Shown piece after piece: positions 6,167 to 13,311 of a stretch of 13,779 nucleotides of DNA. Within the stretch, counting starts at the first letter, position 1; every line of letters starts with the position of its first letter. Location: NCBI GenBank assembly GCA_019454865.1, contig JACFNJ010000046.1, forward strand, positions 1 to 13,779, written 5' to 3'. The notes beneath the pieces are model-generated. The model made no database searches. It was not told where the DNA came from and saw only the letters and a list, made by a program, of their open reading frames with translations. The stretch is from Bacteroidia bacterium. GTDB taxonomy: Bacteria; Bacteroidota; Bacteroidia; UKL13-3. A program made the position numbers and the translations under genes.

Positions 6167-8827
6167 ATGCTAACACGAGTAATTGTACTAAACAGTAAAG
6201 TATATGGCAAAGCCGAAATAAGATTGGATGATTGTGATAGTTTGCAATTGGTAGGACCAAATAATATTGGTAAAAGTACATTGATATATGCACTTAATTT
6301 TTTATTTATAATTGATGGTCAAAAAATGAGCTTTAGCGGTAATCGCAAAGGAGATAAAGAAACAATTCACCACTATTTTCCTAACCACAACCAAAGCTAT
6401 ATTGTTTTTGAAATTTTTAAAAAATCGTATTACAGCATTATAGTAAAACGCGATAGCGAAAGTAACCTGGAATACTATAAATTAGATAGCGAATACCGTG
6501 AAGAGTTTTTTGTGGATGATGATAAAAGATTATTAAAATTTGAAGAAGTAAAAGAAAAACTTACATCCAGTGGATTAACACTTGAAATGTTTAAGGACAA
6601 ACGCGAAGTGTTTCAGTTTGTTTACCAACGAGGCAAAAGAAATAACGCAGTAGTATGGTTAGACGATAGTGTAAGAAGTGAAGGATTGAGCAATAATTTT
6701 TCAAGAATATACAGGTACTTAATCAATACAAAATTAATTACCAATAAAAACCTAAAAGAAGCACTAATAATAGCCGACAACAGAGAAAATGAAACCTTAA
6801 ATTTTTCACAAAAAAACAAAAAAGATATAAACGATTTAAAACGTGTAAATAATGAAATAAGAAATCTTAAATCGGTTAAAAATGAATTTGATGAATTTAG
6901 AGAATTAGTTAGCCAATACAATGCTAAAGCACGAATTATAAGCGAATTGTTTTATGGTTTTGAGAAAAACTATAAACACACCATGCCCGAGCTACAGGTG
7001 CAATTACACGAAAAAGACAAAGCAATAGGCCGATTAAATACTGAAATGAATGAGGAACTAATTCCTGCTAAAGCAGAATTGGATCGGAAAATTGGTGGGA
7101 AAGAAGCTGAAATAAATGCCCGTACACAACAACTTACCGATAAGGAAAATGAACTAAAAGAAATTGATGCTTTTGAGCCATTAACTATATTAAATGAACA
7201 ATTGGCTAACCTTGACAAACAACGCAAAAGCATTGAAAGCCGTATTACTATGGCTGAATTGCAACGACTAAACAGCCAACAGATAGAAAATAAAATAGTA
7301 CGAATTACTGACCAAATAGCACGAATTGAAATGCAAGTAAAAAATTACAGCAACTTGCTTATCAATAAAATATCAGGCTCGGTTGAAAACAGAAAATTAC
7401 TTAACTCAATACTTAGTGAGCAAGTAAGCAGCTTGCCTGGCGATCAGGTATTGACTCAAATTCATAAAATCAGCCAAACACTAAACCTATTTGATGGTAA
7501 AATAGATATATCAAAAAATATAGTAATAAAAGATTTTAGAAATGTAGATGAGCTGAAAGAAGAACTTACAGCTCTTAAAGAAGAAAAAACACAACAAGAG
7601 AGCCTCTTGAAAGTGGTACAAGATATGGAGGCTTCAAATACGGAATTAGCCAAAATTGCAGCACAAATAGATGATATAAAATCAAAAATAATTCGAATAA
7701 AAAACAAACCGAACCTAATTAAATCATTAGATAGAACAAAAGGCGATATCAACGATTTAATGGCAGAGAAAGAAAAGTTTGAATCGGAACAAAAACAAAT
7801 TGCCAAAACTATAGCACGAAAAAGTAATGAACTTCGCGACCTATTGGATGAAAAACAAAAACGCCAAGAACGCATCAATAGGCTAATAGAAATGAAGCAT
7901 GAAATAGATGAACTTGGATTGGTAGGCGAAGAGTTTGAAACCAATGAAAGCTTGGATCAACTATACAATAAAATAAAACTTAACTGGCAAGACAGAATAA
8001 CTTTAAAATCCGACAAAGATCATTTGTTTGAAAAACTACGTGATAAGTTGCAAAGTACATTTGCAGATGAAATGGATTTTATAAAGTATGTAGAAGAAGA
8101 AGTAGTATTGATAGAAGACAAAGAAAGAAGTGTTCAAGCCTTACTTGAAAGTATATCAACACAATTTGCAAACCCAGCCTACACCTTGCTAAAACGTTAT
8201 GAGGAGTTTAAAGAATTTATTTACAATAAATTTAACACCAAACTATCACAAACGCATATTTCCGATATTGAATCTTTATCTATTGAATTAATAGATAACA
8301 AACGATTGGTAGATGAAGTAAGAAAAATAAGCCAGATACAACAAATTAGCGGACAGCTGATGTTTGAATTTGACAATAGCGAAAACTTAAAAATATTAGA
8401 CCACTACTTAGAAAGCGGACAGAAAATAGAGTTTGACGACTTGTTTGACATTAACCTGCATCTAAGCAGAAAAGGAAGCAGCAAGCAGGTGGACTTGAGC
8501 CAACAAATAGAAAGTGATGGAACCGATAAAATGATTAGATTGGTAATAGTAATGAATATAATAAATCGTCTTTCGGTTGCTGACCACGAAAATCGTATTG
8601 CTTTATTTATTGATGAGGTTGCTACTATTGACAAACAAAATCGTCCGGAATTAGTTCGTTTTTGTAAAGAGCATTTCTTCATCCCGATATTTGCTGCACC
8701 GGATGCAGTTCCGGGTTTTGGCAAGTATTATTTCATATTCCGCAGTATCGGAAAAATAAATATCAACGAAAAGGCAAATGCAGCGTATGGTGAAGTATTA
8801 GACAAAAATCTAACACTTGAAGTATAA
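6167..8827 (+). CDS. SMC-like ATPase of a MukBEF/MksBEF-type condensin (MksB/JetC-like)
   Basis: An 886-residue chromosome-structure ATPase candidate. The N-terminal half-head has the Walker A motif GPNNIGKST at residues 30-38, followed by the YALNFLFIIDGQKMSF stretch. Long charged, leucine-spaced coiled coils run at about 200-405 and 465-660. Between them, at the exact middle (about 410-465), lies a non-coil segment (LLNSILSEQVSSLPGDQ onward) that would be a very small hinge. The C-terminal half-head has the Walker B IALFIDEVATID with D816/E817, and a D-loop-like TIDKQNRPEL. The place of the ABC signature (LSGGQ in most) reads ESDGTDK at about 782-788, a degenerate form. The length is close to MksB and much shorter than true Smc or MukB. 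I chose ATG 6167 (MLTRVIVLNSK) because SMC heads begin this way; a GTG at 6110 would add 19 residues unlike the family. It is first of three packed genes; the next starts 20 bases after its stop. RecF- or SbcC-like repair ATPases are the alternative, but the two partners argue against them. Confidence 0.82.
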   Translation: MLTRVIVLNSKVYGKAEIRLDDCDSLQLVGPNNIGKSTLIYALNFLFIIDGQKMSFSGNRKGDKETIHHYFPNHNQSYIVFEIFKKSYYSIIVKRDSESNLEYYKLDSEYREEFFVDDDKRLLKFEEVKEKLTSSGLTLEMFKDKREVFQFVYQRGKRNNAVVWLDDSVRSEGLSNNFSRIYRYLINTKLITNKNLKEALIIADNRENETLNFSQKNKKDINDLKRVNNEIRNLKSVKNEFDEFRELVSQYNAKARIISELFYGFEKNYKHTMPELQVQLHEKDKAIGRLNTEMNEELIPAKAELDRKIGGKEAEINARTQQLTDKENELKEIDAFEPLTILNEQLANLDKQRKSIESRITMAELQRLNSQQIENKIVRITDQIARIEMQVKNYSNLLINKISGSVENRKLLNSILSEQVSSLPGDQVLTQIHKISQTLNLFDGKIDISKNIVIKDFRNVDELKEELTALKEEKTQQESLLKVVQDMEASNTELAKIAAQIDDIKSKIIRIKNKPNLIKSLDRTKGDINDLMAEKEKFESEQKQIAKTIARKSNELRDLLDEKQKRQERINRLIEMKHEIDELGLVGEEFETNESLDQLYNKIKLNWQDRITLKSDKDHLFEKLRDKLQSTFADEMDFIKYVEEEVVLIEDKERSVQALLESISTQFANPAYTLLKRYEEFKEFIYNKFNTKLSQTHISDIESLSIELIDNKRLVDEVRKISQIQQISGQLMFEFDNSENLKILDHYLESGQKIEFDDLFDINLHLSRKGSSKQVDLSQQIESDGTDKMIRLVIVMNIINRLSVADHENRIALFIDEVATIDKQNRPELVRFCKEHFFIPIFAAPDAVPGFGKYYFIFRSIGKININEKANAAYGEVLDKNLTLEV

Positions 8828-8847
8828 CCCTTAAGCATTGAAGTTTT

Positions 8848-10053
8848 ATGAGAACAGAACCAAAAACAATTTTAAATTTTCTTTCTACCTATTTTGATAT
8901 TATCAAAGAATTATTTGATATACAAGCTAAGGAAAGAATAATAAGACAAGAAGACTTAAATAAAATACTTCAGCAATACGAGAGCGATATATTAAATAAA
9001 TTAATTGAATATAAATTTCTAAAAAAAATTGCAGATGACTTTGAAATACGTCCGATGTATTTCAATTTCTTTGAATTTATACTTAATGAGTTTAAACCGC
9101 TACTGCCTGAAACCATTGAAAAATATGAACATTCAATAACTTCACTTTTCAAAAAAATAAAAGAAGGAATAAATAAAGACCGCAACATTTTATTACAACG
9201 CATCAGTGATTTAAATAATGAAATACGCGAGTTTACCGAGTCTGTAGAAAAAAATACATTACGATTAATTGCAGAAACCAAAGAATTAAAATCAAACGTA
9301 GATAAAATAGATTATCAGGAAAAAGTAAGAAAAGCAAGTTTTTGGATTGATTATTACATAGCTCCGTTAAACACTATTTTAGATATTACCCACAGCAATT
9401 CCATTACCAACAGACTATTTGATATTTCGCAATATGTTAACATCCGAAGATTAAACTTTGATGATGAATTAACCCGCCAGCAATTTGAAAAATTATATGT
9501 TTTTTTGGTGCAAACCAATGATGATTTATTAAGACAATCAAAGATTTTAACCAATGAATTATTACCATTAATCGAGCGCATACGCAGCGAATCGCTTATA
9601 CTAACCGGATGGATAGAATTTTTGAAAAATCCAAACAAATCCGAAACACCATTTGTTCCAAAATCTGTTCGCTCCTATTCATACAACAATGCCATGTACT
9701 TTAATGCATTGGAGTTTGTACAACAGTTTATGCACAACGATGCCGTATATATTGAAGAACCTAAAGTAAATGCAAGCGACAGATGGATTTTTAATAAAGA
9801 TTTTTACAAAGACCAATTAGTAAAAGAATTACCTTTACCTAACTTTTTTGAGTGGGCTGGCAAAACATTGCGAAGTGAATACAAAGAAATAGAAACCGAA
9901 AAATTTTTCTCGCTCACTACCCTATTGTTTGAAGATGATATCGAATTGGAATTTGATACTAAATCAGACAGACAAGTAATACGAACAAGTGAAATGAATT
10001 TACGATTACCAAAAATAAAAATAAACAGACATGGACTTTCCAAGATATCATAA
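8848..10053 (+). CDS. Probable kleisin subunit of the condensin-like complex (MukF/MksF/JetA-like)
   Basis: A 401-residue, largely helical protein with no signal peptide or membrane segment. Position, length and domain layout suggest the kleisin that bridges the two SMC heads. Residues about 25-75 look like a winged helix (helices in RIIRQEDLNKILQQYESDILNKLI, then a strand-like FEIRPMYFNFF). Residues about 90-165 form a long coiled coil containing NEIREFTESVEKNTLRLIAETKE-type heptads. A helical middle follows, then a polar linker near 265-285 (NKSETPFVPKSVRS). The C-terminal domain (about 300-401) ends in acidic then basic strands (DDIELEF, LRLPKIKI) and could be the C-terminal winged helix that contacts an SMC head. 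MukF is about 440 residues, so the size is comparable. It starts 20 bases after the ATPase gene and overlaps the next gene by 23 bases, so the three are very likely cotranslated. No direct sequence motif proves kleisin identity. Confidence 0.62.
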   Translation: MRTEPKTILNFLSTYFDIIKELFDIQAKERIIRQEDLNKILQQYESDILNKLIEYKFLKKIADDFEIRPMYFNFFEFILNEFKPLLPETIEKYEHSITSLFKKIKEGINKDRNILLQRISDLNNEIREFTESVEKNTLRLIAETKELKSNVDKIDYQEKVRKASFWIDYYIAPLNTILDITHSNSITNRLFDISQYVNIRRLNFDDELTRQQFEKLYVFLVQTNDDLLRQSKILTNELLPLIERIRSESLILTGWIEFLKNPNKSETPFVPKSVRSYSYNNAMYFNALEFVQQFMHNDAVYIEEPKVNASDRWIFNKDFYKDQLVKELPLPNFFEWAGKTLRSEYKEIETEKFFSLTTLLFEDDIELEFDTKSDRQVIRTSEMNLRLPKIKINRHGLSKIS

Positions 10054-10570
10054 AGAAATTGTAGGCGATTTATTAGACGGCAAATTTATTTTAGCTACAG
10101 ATGCTAAATTTATTGAACTAAAAAACAGTGCCGATTTTTATGGCAAGTTTTTTAAAGAAACATTCGGTTTTTACTTGGATATAAAATCCGATTACGCATA
10201 CTTAATAAGCGAAGACACAATGGAAACCCTTAGTAGAGATATTTGTATTTTTATCGGGCTTTTGTGTTATGAGTTAGACAAAGAAGGCAAAAACTTTATT
10301 GACGAAATTCAATATGCCGAATTTGATTTAGAAACGATTGATAATTATTTAGACAATTCATCATACAGTGACTTAATTTTAAATAATAATCAACTTAAAA
10401 ACAGCGAATCGCGCAAACAATTCTTAGGCACATTAAATCGCAGAAACATCATTGACCGAAATAGTGATAAAAAATTCAGCTTTACACCGGCATACAAAGT
10501 ATTTATGGATTTTGCCAAAAACTTCGCAAAAGGTAGGCTCACCAAGGAGCAAATGATAGAGAATGATTAA
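10031..10570 (+). CDS. Probable KITE subunit of the condensin-like complex (MukE/MksE/JetB-like)
   Basis: A 179-residue protein whose pattern follows MukE/MksE, the winged-helix KITE partner that binds the kleisin. After a short N-terminal helix it has LLDGKFIL (compare LRSGRHIG in E. coli MukE), a helix FYGKFFKETFGFYLDI, then a strand SDYAYLI (compare GFFYL). A helix SRDICIFIGLLCYEL corresponds to the first domain's recognition region. The second domain has helix FLGTLNRRNIIDR followed by KKFSFTPAYKVFMDFAKNFA, matching MukE's SLNRLRRLGMV...FRITESVFRFGADVR region. These comparisons are from memory of MukE and not an alignment. The ATG at 10031 lies inside the end of the kleisin-like gene (23-base overlap), a sign of translational coupling and a fixed stoichiometry. 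No JetD/MksG (TOPRIM nuclease) gene follows; the next gene is trxB with its own promoter. Confidence 0.7.
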   Translation: MDFPRYHKEIVGDLLDGKFILATDAKFIELKNSADFYGKFFKETFGFYLDIKSDYAYLISEDTMETLSRDICIFIGLLCYELDKEGKNFIDEIQYAEFDLETIDNYLDNSSYSDLILNNNQLKNSESRKQFLGTLNRRNIIDRNSDKKFSFTPAYKVFMDFAKNFAKGRLTKEQMIEND

Positions 10571-10586
10571 GTAACAATTGTTACTT
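10569..10586. promoter_or_regulatory. 18-base perfect palindrome overlapping the trxB promoter
   Basis: AAGTAACAATTGTTACTT is a perfect palindrome with no spacer. It begins within the stop codon of the KITE-like gene, and its last two bases (10585-10586) are the first two of the TTG element of the trxB promoter. A spacer-free palindrome is a poor RNA hairpin and a good DNA operator, so I read it as a site for a dimeric repressor or redox-responsive regulator of trxB-ytxJ. It is not followed closely by a T-run, so it is not a terminator. Confidence 0.5.
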
Positions 10587-10613
10587 GTAAACAAAAAGTA
10601 AAACGTAAATTTG
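10585..10613 (+). promoter_or_regulatory. Promoter of the trxB-ytxJ operon
   Basis: TTG at 10585-10587, an 18-base spacer, and TAAATTTG at 10606-10613, an exact TAnnTTTG match. Transcription would start at about 10619, leaving a leader of about 25 bases before the ATG at 10645. The spacing equals that of the promoter at 3957-3985. Confidence 0.65.
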
Positions 10614-10644
10614 TGTAATTTTTTTTGAAACCAATAGAAATAAT

Positions 10645-11598
10645 ATGAGTACAACAAGTGAGCAATTAGAGTGTTTGATAATAGGAAGCGGTCCTGCCGG
10701 ATATACCGCAGCAATTTATGCTGCAAGAGCAGATATGAAACCTGTAGTTTATGCCGGTATGCAACCGGGTGGGCAACTTACCATTACTACTGATGTAGAA
10801 AACTATCCGGGATACCCCGATGGAATTACCGGGCCGGAAATGATGGAAAATTTCAGAAAACAAGCAGAGCGTTTAGGTGCTGATGTTCGTTACGGGATGG
10901 TAACATCTGTAGATTTTAGTGGTAAACCACCTTACAAAGTTATTGTAGATGAAAACAAAGAAATAACAGCAGAAACAGTAATTATTTCAACCGGTGCATC
11001 AGCAAAATGGTTAGGTATTCCGAGTGAAACAAAACTAAATGGATATGGAGTTTCAGCTTGTGCAGTTTGTGATGGTTTTTTCTTTAGAGGAAAAGATGTA
11101 GCAATAGTTGGTGCAGGCGATACAGCTTGTGAAGAAGCAACCTATTTGGCTAAAATTTGCAACAAAGTATATATGCTTGTGCGCAGAGATGAATTTAGAG
11201 CATCAAAAGCAATGCAGCACCGAGTATTAAATACAAAAAATATTGAGGTTTTATTTAACACAGAAACTGATGAAATATTAGGAGAAAACAAAGTAGAAGG
11301 TGTAAGAGTGTTAAACAATAAAACCAATGAGAAAAAAGAATATGCAATACAAGGATTCTTTGTTGCAATAGGACATCAGCCAAATACGGAAATATTTAAA
11401 CCCTATATTGATATGGATGAAACAGGATATATTAAAACAATTCCGGGCAGTAGCCGTACCAATATTGAAGGAGTTTTTGCATGTGGCGATGCACAAGATA
11501 AAATATACCGCCAAGCAGTTACAGCGGCTGGAAGTGGATGTATGGCAGCATTGGATGCCGAACGCTACTTAGGAGCAAAACATGCACCAACAGAATAA
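10645..11598 (+). CDS. trxB: Thioredoxin-disulfide reductase
   Basis: Cytoplasmic flavoenzyme that passes electrons from NADPH through FAD to thioredoxin. The 317 residues are the normal length for the low-molecular-weight bacterial type. The N-terminal FAD-binding GSGPAG is at residues 14-19. The redox-active CxxC is at 139-142 (CAVC, followed by DGFFFRG), the NADPH-binding GAGDTA at 156-161, and the second FAD motif CGDAQDKIYRQAVTAAGSG near the C-terminus. The conserved MQPGGQLTTT-like segment is present as MQPGGQLTITT. The dithiol motif separates it from YpdA-type bacillithiol disulfide reductases and ferredoxin-NADP reductases, which lack it. The start is the ATG at 10645, 32 bases after a clear promoter. 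A ytxJ-like gene follows after 11 bases, so the two are almost certainly one operon joining the thioredoxin and bacillithiol thiol systems. Confidence 0.97.
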   Translation: MSTTSEQLECLIIGSGPAGYTAAIYAARADMKPVVYAGMQPGGQLTITTDVENYPGYPDGITGPEMMENFRKQAERLGADVRYGMVTSVDFSGKPPYKVIVDENKEITAETVIISTGASAKWLGIPSETKLNGYGVSACAVCDGFFFRGKDVAIVGAGDTACEEATYLAKICNKVYMLVRRDEFRASKAMQHRVLNTKNIEVLFNTETDEILGENKVEGVRVLNNKTNEKKEYAIQGFFVAIGHQPNTEIFKPYIDMDETGYIKTIPGSSRTNIEGVFACGDAQDKIYRQAVTAAGSGCMAALDAERYLGAKHAPTE

Positions 11599-11609
11599 TT
11601 AATCAACTG

Positions 11610-11951
11610 ATGAACTGGAATAAATTAGAGCAAATAGAACAATTGGTAGATATTGACATGCAATCGCATATTGCACCTGTTGTAATATTTAAACACAGCA
11701 CCCGGTGCAGCATAAGTTCGGCTGCACTAAACAGAATTGAAAAAAACTGGAACAACTCAGAAATGGAATTAATAAAGCCATTTTATGTTGATTTATTAAA
11801 ATTCAGAACAACTTCAAATGCTATTGCAACCCATTACGAAGTAGAGCATCAATCACCGCAAATACTTGTAATTAAAAACGGAAAGTGCATTTACAATACA
11901 TCACACAGTGGTATTAATTATGATGAACTAAAAAACATTATAATTAATTAA
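11610..11951 (+). CDS. ytxJ: YtxJ/BrxC-like monothiol bacilliredoxin
   Basis: A 113-residue thioredoxin-fold protein of the YtxJ/BrxC family (formerly DUF2847), which removes bacillithiol from S-bacillithiolated proteins in the cytoplasm. The hallmark is the strand-loop VVIFKHSTRCSISSAA with the active-site Cys at residue 33 (motif T-R-C-S-I-S). A helix follows, then a strand FYVDLLKFR, and the conserved cis-Pro region HQSPQILVIKNGK before the final helix. A second Cys in the NGKC segment does not form a CxxC. The ATG at 11610 was chosen because it gives the family N-terminus (MNWNKLEQIEQL) and lies 11 bases after trxB; the frame is open further upstream only inside trxB. The function implies that the organism makes bacillithiol, as many Bacteroidota do. 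A terminator follows. Confidence 0.88.
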   Translation: MNWNKLEQIEQLVDIDMQSHIAPVVIFKHSTRCSISSAALNRIEKNWNNSEMELIKPFYVDLLKFRTTSNAIATHYEVEHQSPQILVIKNGKCIYNTSHSGINYDELKNIIIN

Positions 11952-11981
11952 ATTCAGATATAAATTATCTAAAAATAGTTC

Positions 11982-12020
11982 AACTCCTTTCTGCTAATAA
12001 TTTTACAGTAAGGAGTTTTT
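11982..12020 (+). terminator. Intrinsic terminator of trxB-ytxJ
   Basis: Arms AACTCCTT (11982-11989) and AAGGAGTT (12010-12017), extended inward by CTG/CAG after one mismatch, with a 12-base loop and a T-tail to 12020. The rest of the 255-base gap (12021-12206) holds a promoter for the next gene and nothing else I can support. Confidence 0.75.
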
Positions 12021-12113
12021 GCATTTGTAACGAGTAATTCAGAAAGAATATCCTTTCAATTAAATCTAAAAAACAAACTAATCTTTCTCACAAAAAATTA
12101 CCGATAAATCTAT

Positions 12114-12144
12114 TTTGATTTTAATAGTAAAAAAGGTAAAATTG
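12114..12144 (+). promoter_or_regulatory. Probable promoter of the GemA-like gene
   Basis: TTTG at 12114-12117, a 19-base spacer, then TAAAATTG at 12137-12144, one mismatch from TAnnTTTG. The leader to the ATG at 12207 would be about 55-60 bases. Confidence 0.45.
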
Positions 12145-12206
12145 CTTAAACATGTATTGATTACGTGATTTTATTACAACCTCTTTAACAACAAACACAA
12201 AAGCAC

Positions 12207-12653
12207 ATGGACTATCAACAAAAACCTAACAGGCCATTTAAAACACAACGACCGGTAAAACGACTAAATGCCTCACCAAAATTATTAACTAAAATGCACA
12301 CCATAATTAATAAAGTGGGTGTTAAAAAAAGTACCGACTTAATAGTAAGTGCATTTACCACCGGTGGAAATGAAATTACAAGTACAAAACAGCTAACAAG
12401 AACAGCCGCTGAAAAGATTATTCTTTTTTTGCAAGACCATCAACGTAACAATTCAAGTGTAGATGAAATACTGTGTGATACAATGCGAAAAATAATAATG
12501 AAACGTGTAGGTAAAATTATTTGGAGAAGGCATCACCTTACCGATATTAAATATATCCACAACTGGATATTGAGAGAAGGATTATTTAGTAAACCATTAC
12601 ACGAACATAATTTTGAAGAGTTGTATCAACTACTTGTACATACTCAAGAATAA
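12207..12653 (+). CDS. GemA/DUF1018-like protein of phage type, single gene
   Basis: A 148-residue basic protein with no signal peptide. Its pattern resembles the small conserved proteins found in Bacteroidota prophages and related to the Mu-phage GemA (DUF1018) regulators. A proline- and lysine-rich N-terminus (1-25) is followed by a helix TKMHTIINKVGV, then DLIVSAFTTGGNEITSTKQLTRTAAEKIILFLQ (about 44-77), which matches the usual K-I-H...F-T-N-G-R...S-S-K-E-L-T...E-A arrangement. The C-terminal half has MRKIIMKRVGKIIW and then IHNWILREGLFSKPLHEHNFEELYQLL (about 113-140), like the family's W-C...G-Y-L-K-K-P-L-N...E-L ending. No other phage gene is present here; the flanks are chromosomal housekeeping genes, so this may be a domesticated copy. 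It has its own promoter and terminator. The family match is from memory and GemA's role (host gene modulation in Mu) should not be assumed. Confidence 0.6.
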   Translation: MDYQQKPNRPFKTQRPVKRLNASPKLLTKMHTIINKVGVKKSTDLIVSAFTTGGNEITSTKQLTRTAAEKIILFLQDHQRNNSSVDEILCDTMRKIIMKRVGKIIWRRHHLTDIKYIHNWILREGLFSKPLHEHNFEELYQLLVHTQE

Positions 12654-12654
12654 C

Positions 12655-12687
12655 AAAAAAAGCTGCGATATTTTTCGCAGCTTTTTT
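12655..12687. terminator. Bidirectional intrinsic terminator
   Basis: Stem core AGCTGCGA (12661-12668) and TCGCAGCT (12675-12682) around a 6-base loop, flanked by an A-run on the left (12655-12660) and a T-run on the right (12683-12687). It ends the GemA-like gene on the plus strand and the DUF6580-type gene on the minus strand. Confidence 0.92.
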
Positions 12688-12704
12688 ATTGGAATAATTT
12701 ATAA

Positions 12705-13247
12705 TTAAATACTTTCTTTAAGTTGAGGCACATTTACCTGCAACAGATAATATCCACCAAATAGTACCATACTATAAAACAAATCGGCACCTATTGTATA
12801 ACCAAAAAATGGTATAGCCATGGTGTAACATGTAAGTAATCCGGCAAAATCAGTAGTATATAAAGGTGTGGGAGTACTAAAGCCGCTAACCCAAACTATA
12901 AAATTTGTTAAAACAAAAAACAGAATAGAAGCACCTAATGAAGAAACGCCAATGCGCAATACACTTTTATTTTCACGCATATTCATACCCATCCAAGTAA
13001 TTAAAACAAAAGATGCATAAACAGCTATGGTTTGTTCCGGATAATTCCATCCGCTAAAACCAAGCAATGCATCACTAAATATCATCGCAATTAATGGAAG
13101 TATAAATGCAAGTACTCGATTGGAAATATAAGCTCCTGCAAAAAGAGCTATAGCACCTATGGGCGTAAAATTAGGAGCATGAGGCAGTAAGCGTGCAGTT
13201 GCTGCAACAAGTATGATTGCAGAAACAACTAATAATTTTTTATTCAT
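12705..13247 (-). CDS. DUF6580-type six-helix membrane protein, putative transport component
   Basis: A 180-residue inner-membrane protein with about six hydrophobic segments. The N-terminal RLLPHAPNFTPIGAIALFAGAYI segment (about residues 19-41) is the hallmark of the DUF6580 family, which resembles the substrate-binding S components of ECF-type vitamin transporters. The last helix carries the family's GYTIGADLFYSMVLFGGYYLL. The substrate is unknown. Family members are often linked to cobalamin uptake by context, but I see no cobalamin riboswitch upstream and no ECF ATPase or T-component gene here, so no substrate should be assigned. The ATG at 13247 (MNKKLLVV) is the natural start and gives the right membrane topology. 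It is transcribed alone from the promoter at 13281-13311 and ends at the shared terminator. Confidence 0.82.
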   Translation of the reverse strand: MNKKLLVVSAIILVAATARLLPHAPNFTPIGAIALFAGAYISNRVLAFILPLIAMIFSDALLGFSGWNYPEQTIAVYASFVLITWMGMNMRENKSVLRIGVSSLGASILFFVLTNFIVWVSGFSTPTPLYTTDFAGLLTCYTMAIPFFGYTIGADLFYSMVLFGGYYLLQVNVPQLKESI

Positions 13248-13280
13248 AATCTTTTCGTCTGTTATACTAATTTATATATG

Positions 13281-13311
13281 CGAAAGTAATTCCGATAAAT
13301 TTAAATACAAA
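13281..13311 (-). promoter_or_regulatory. Probable promoter of the DUF6580-type gene
   Basis: On the minus strand: TTTG (13311-13308), a 19-base spacer, and TACTTTCG (13288-13281), one mismatch from TAnnTTTG. Transcription would start near 13275, leaving a leader of about 28 bases. Confidence 0.45.

Noticed and set aside
7462..7944. Long minus-strand open frame opposite the SMC-like gene (and similar frames at 795-1043, 8404-8724, 8970-9281)
   Set aside because: Serine-, phenylalanine- and isoleucine-rich translations that mirror the coding strand; no start context or family signal.
6167..10570. Complete Wadjet (JetABCD) defence cassette
   Set aside because: No JetD-like gene is present on either side within the window and the gene order differs, so the defence label is not supported.
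10569..10626. Palindrome plus downstream T8 run (10619-10626) as a terminator of the condensin-like operon
   Set aside because: The palindrome has no loop and the T-run lies more than 30 bases away, beyond the trxB -7 box.
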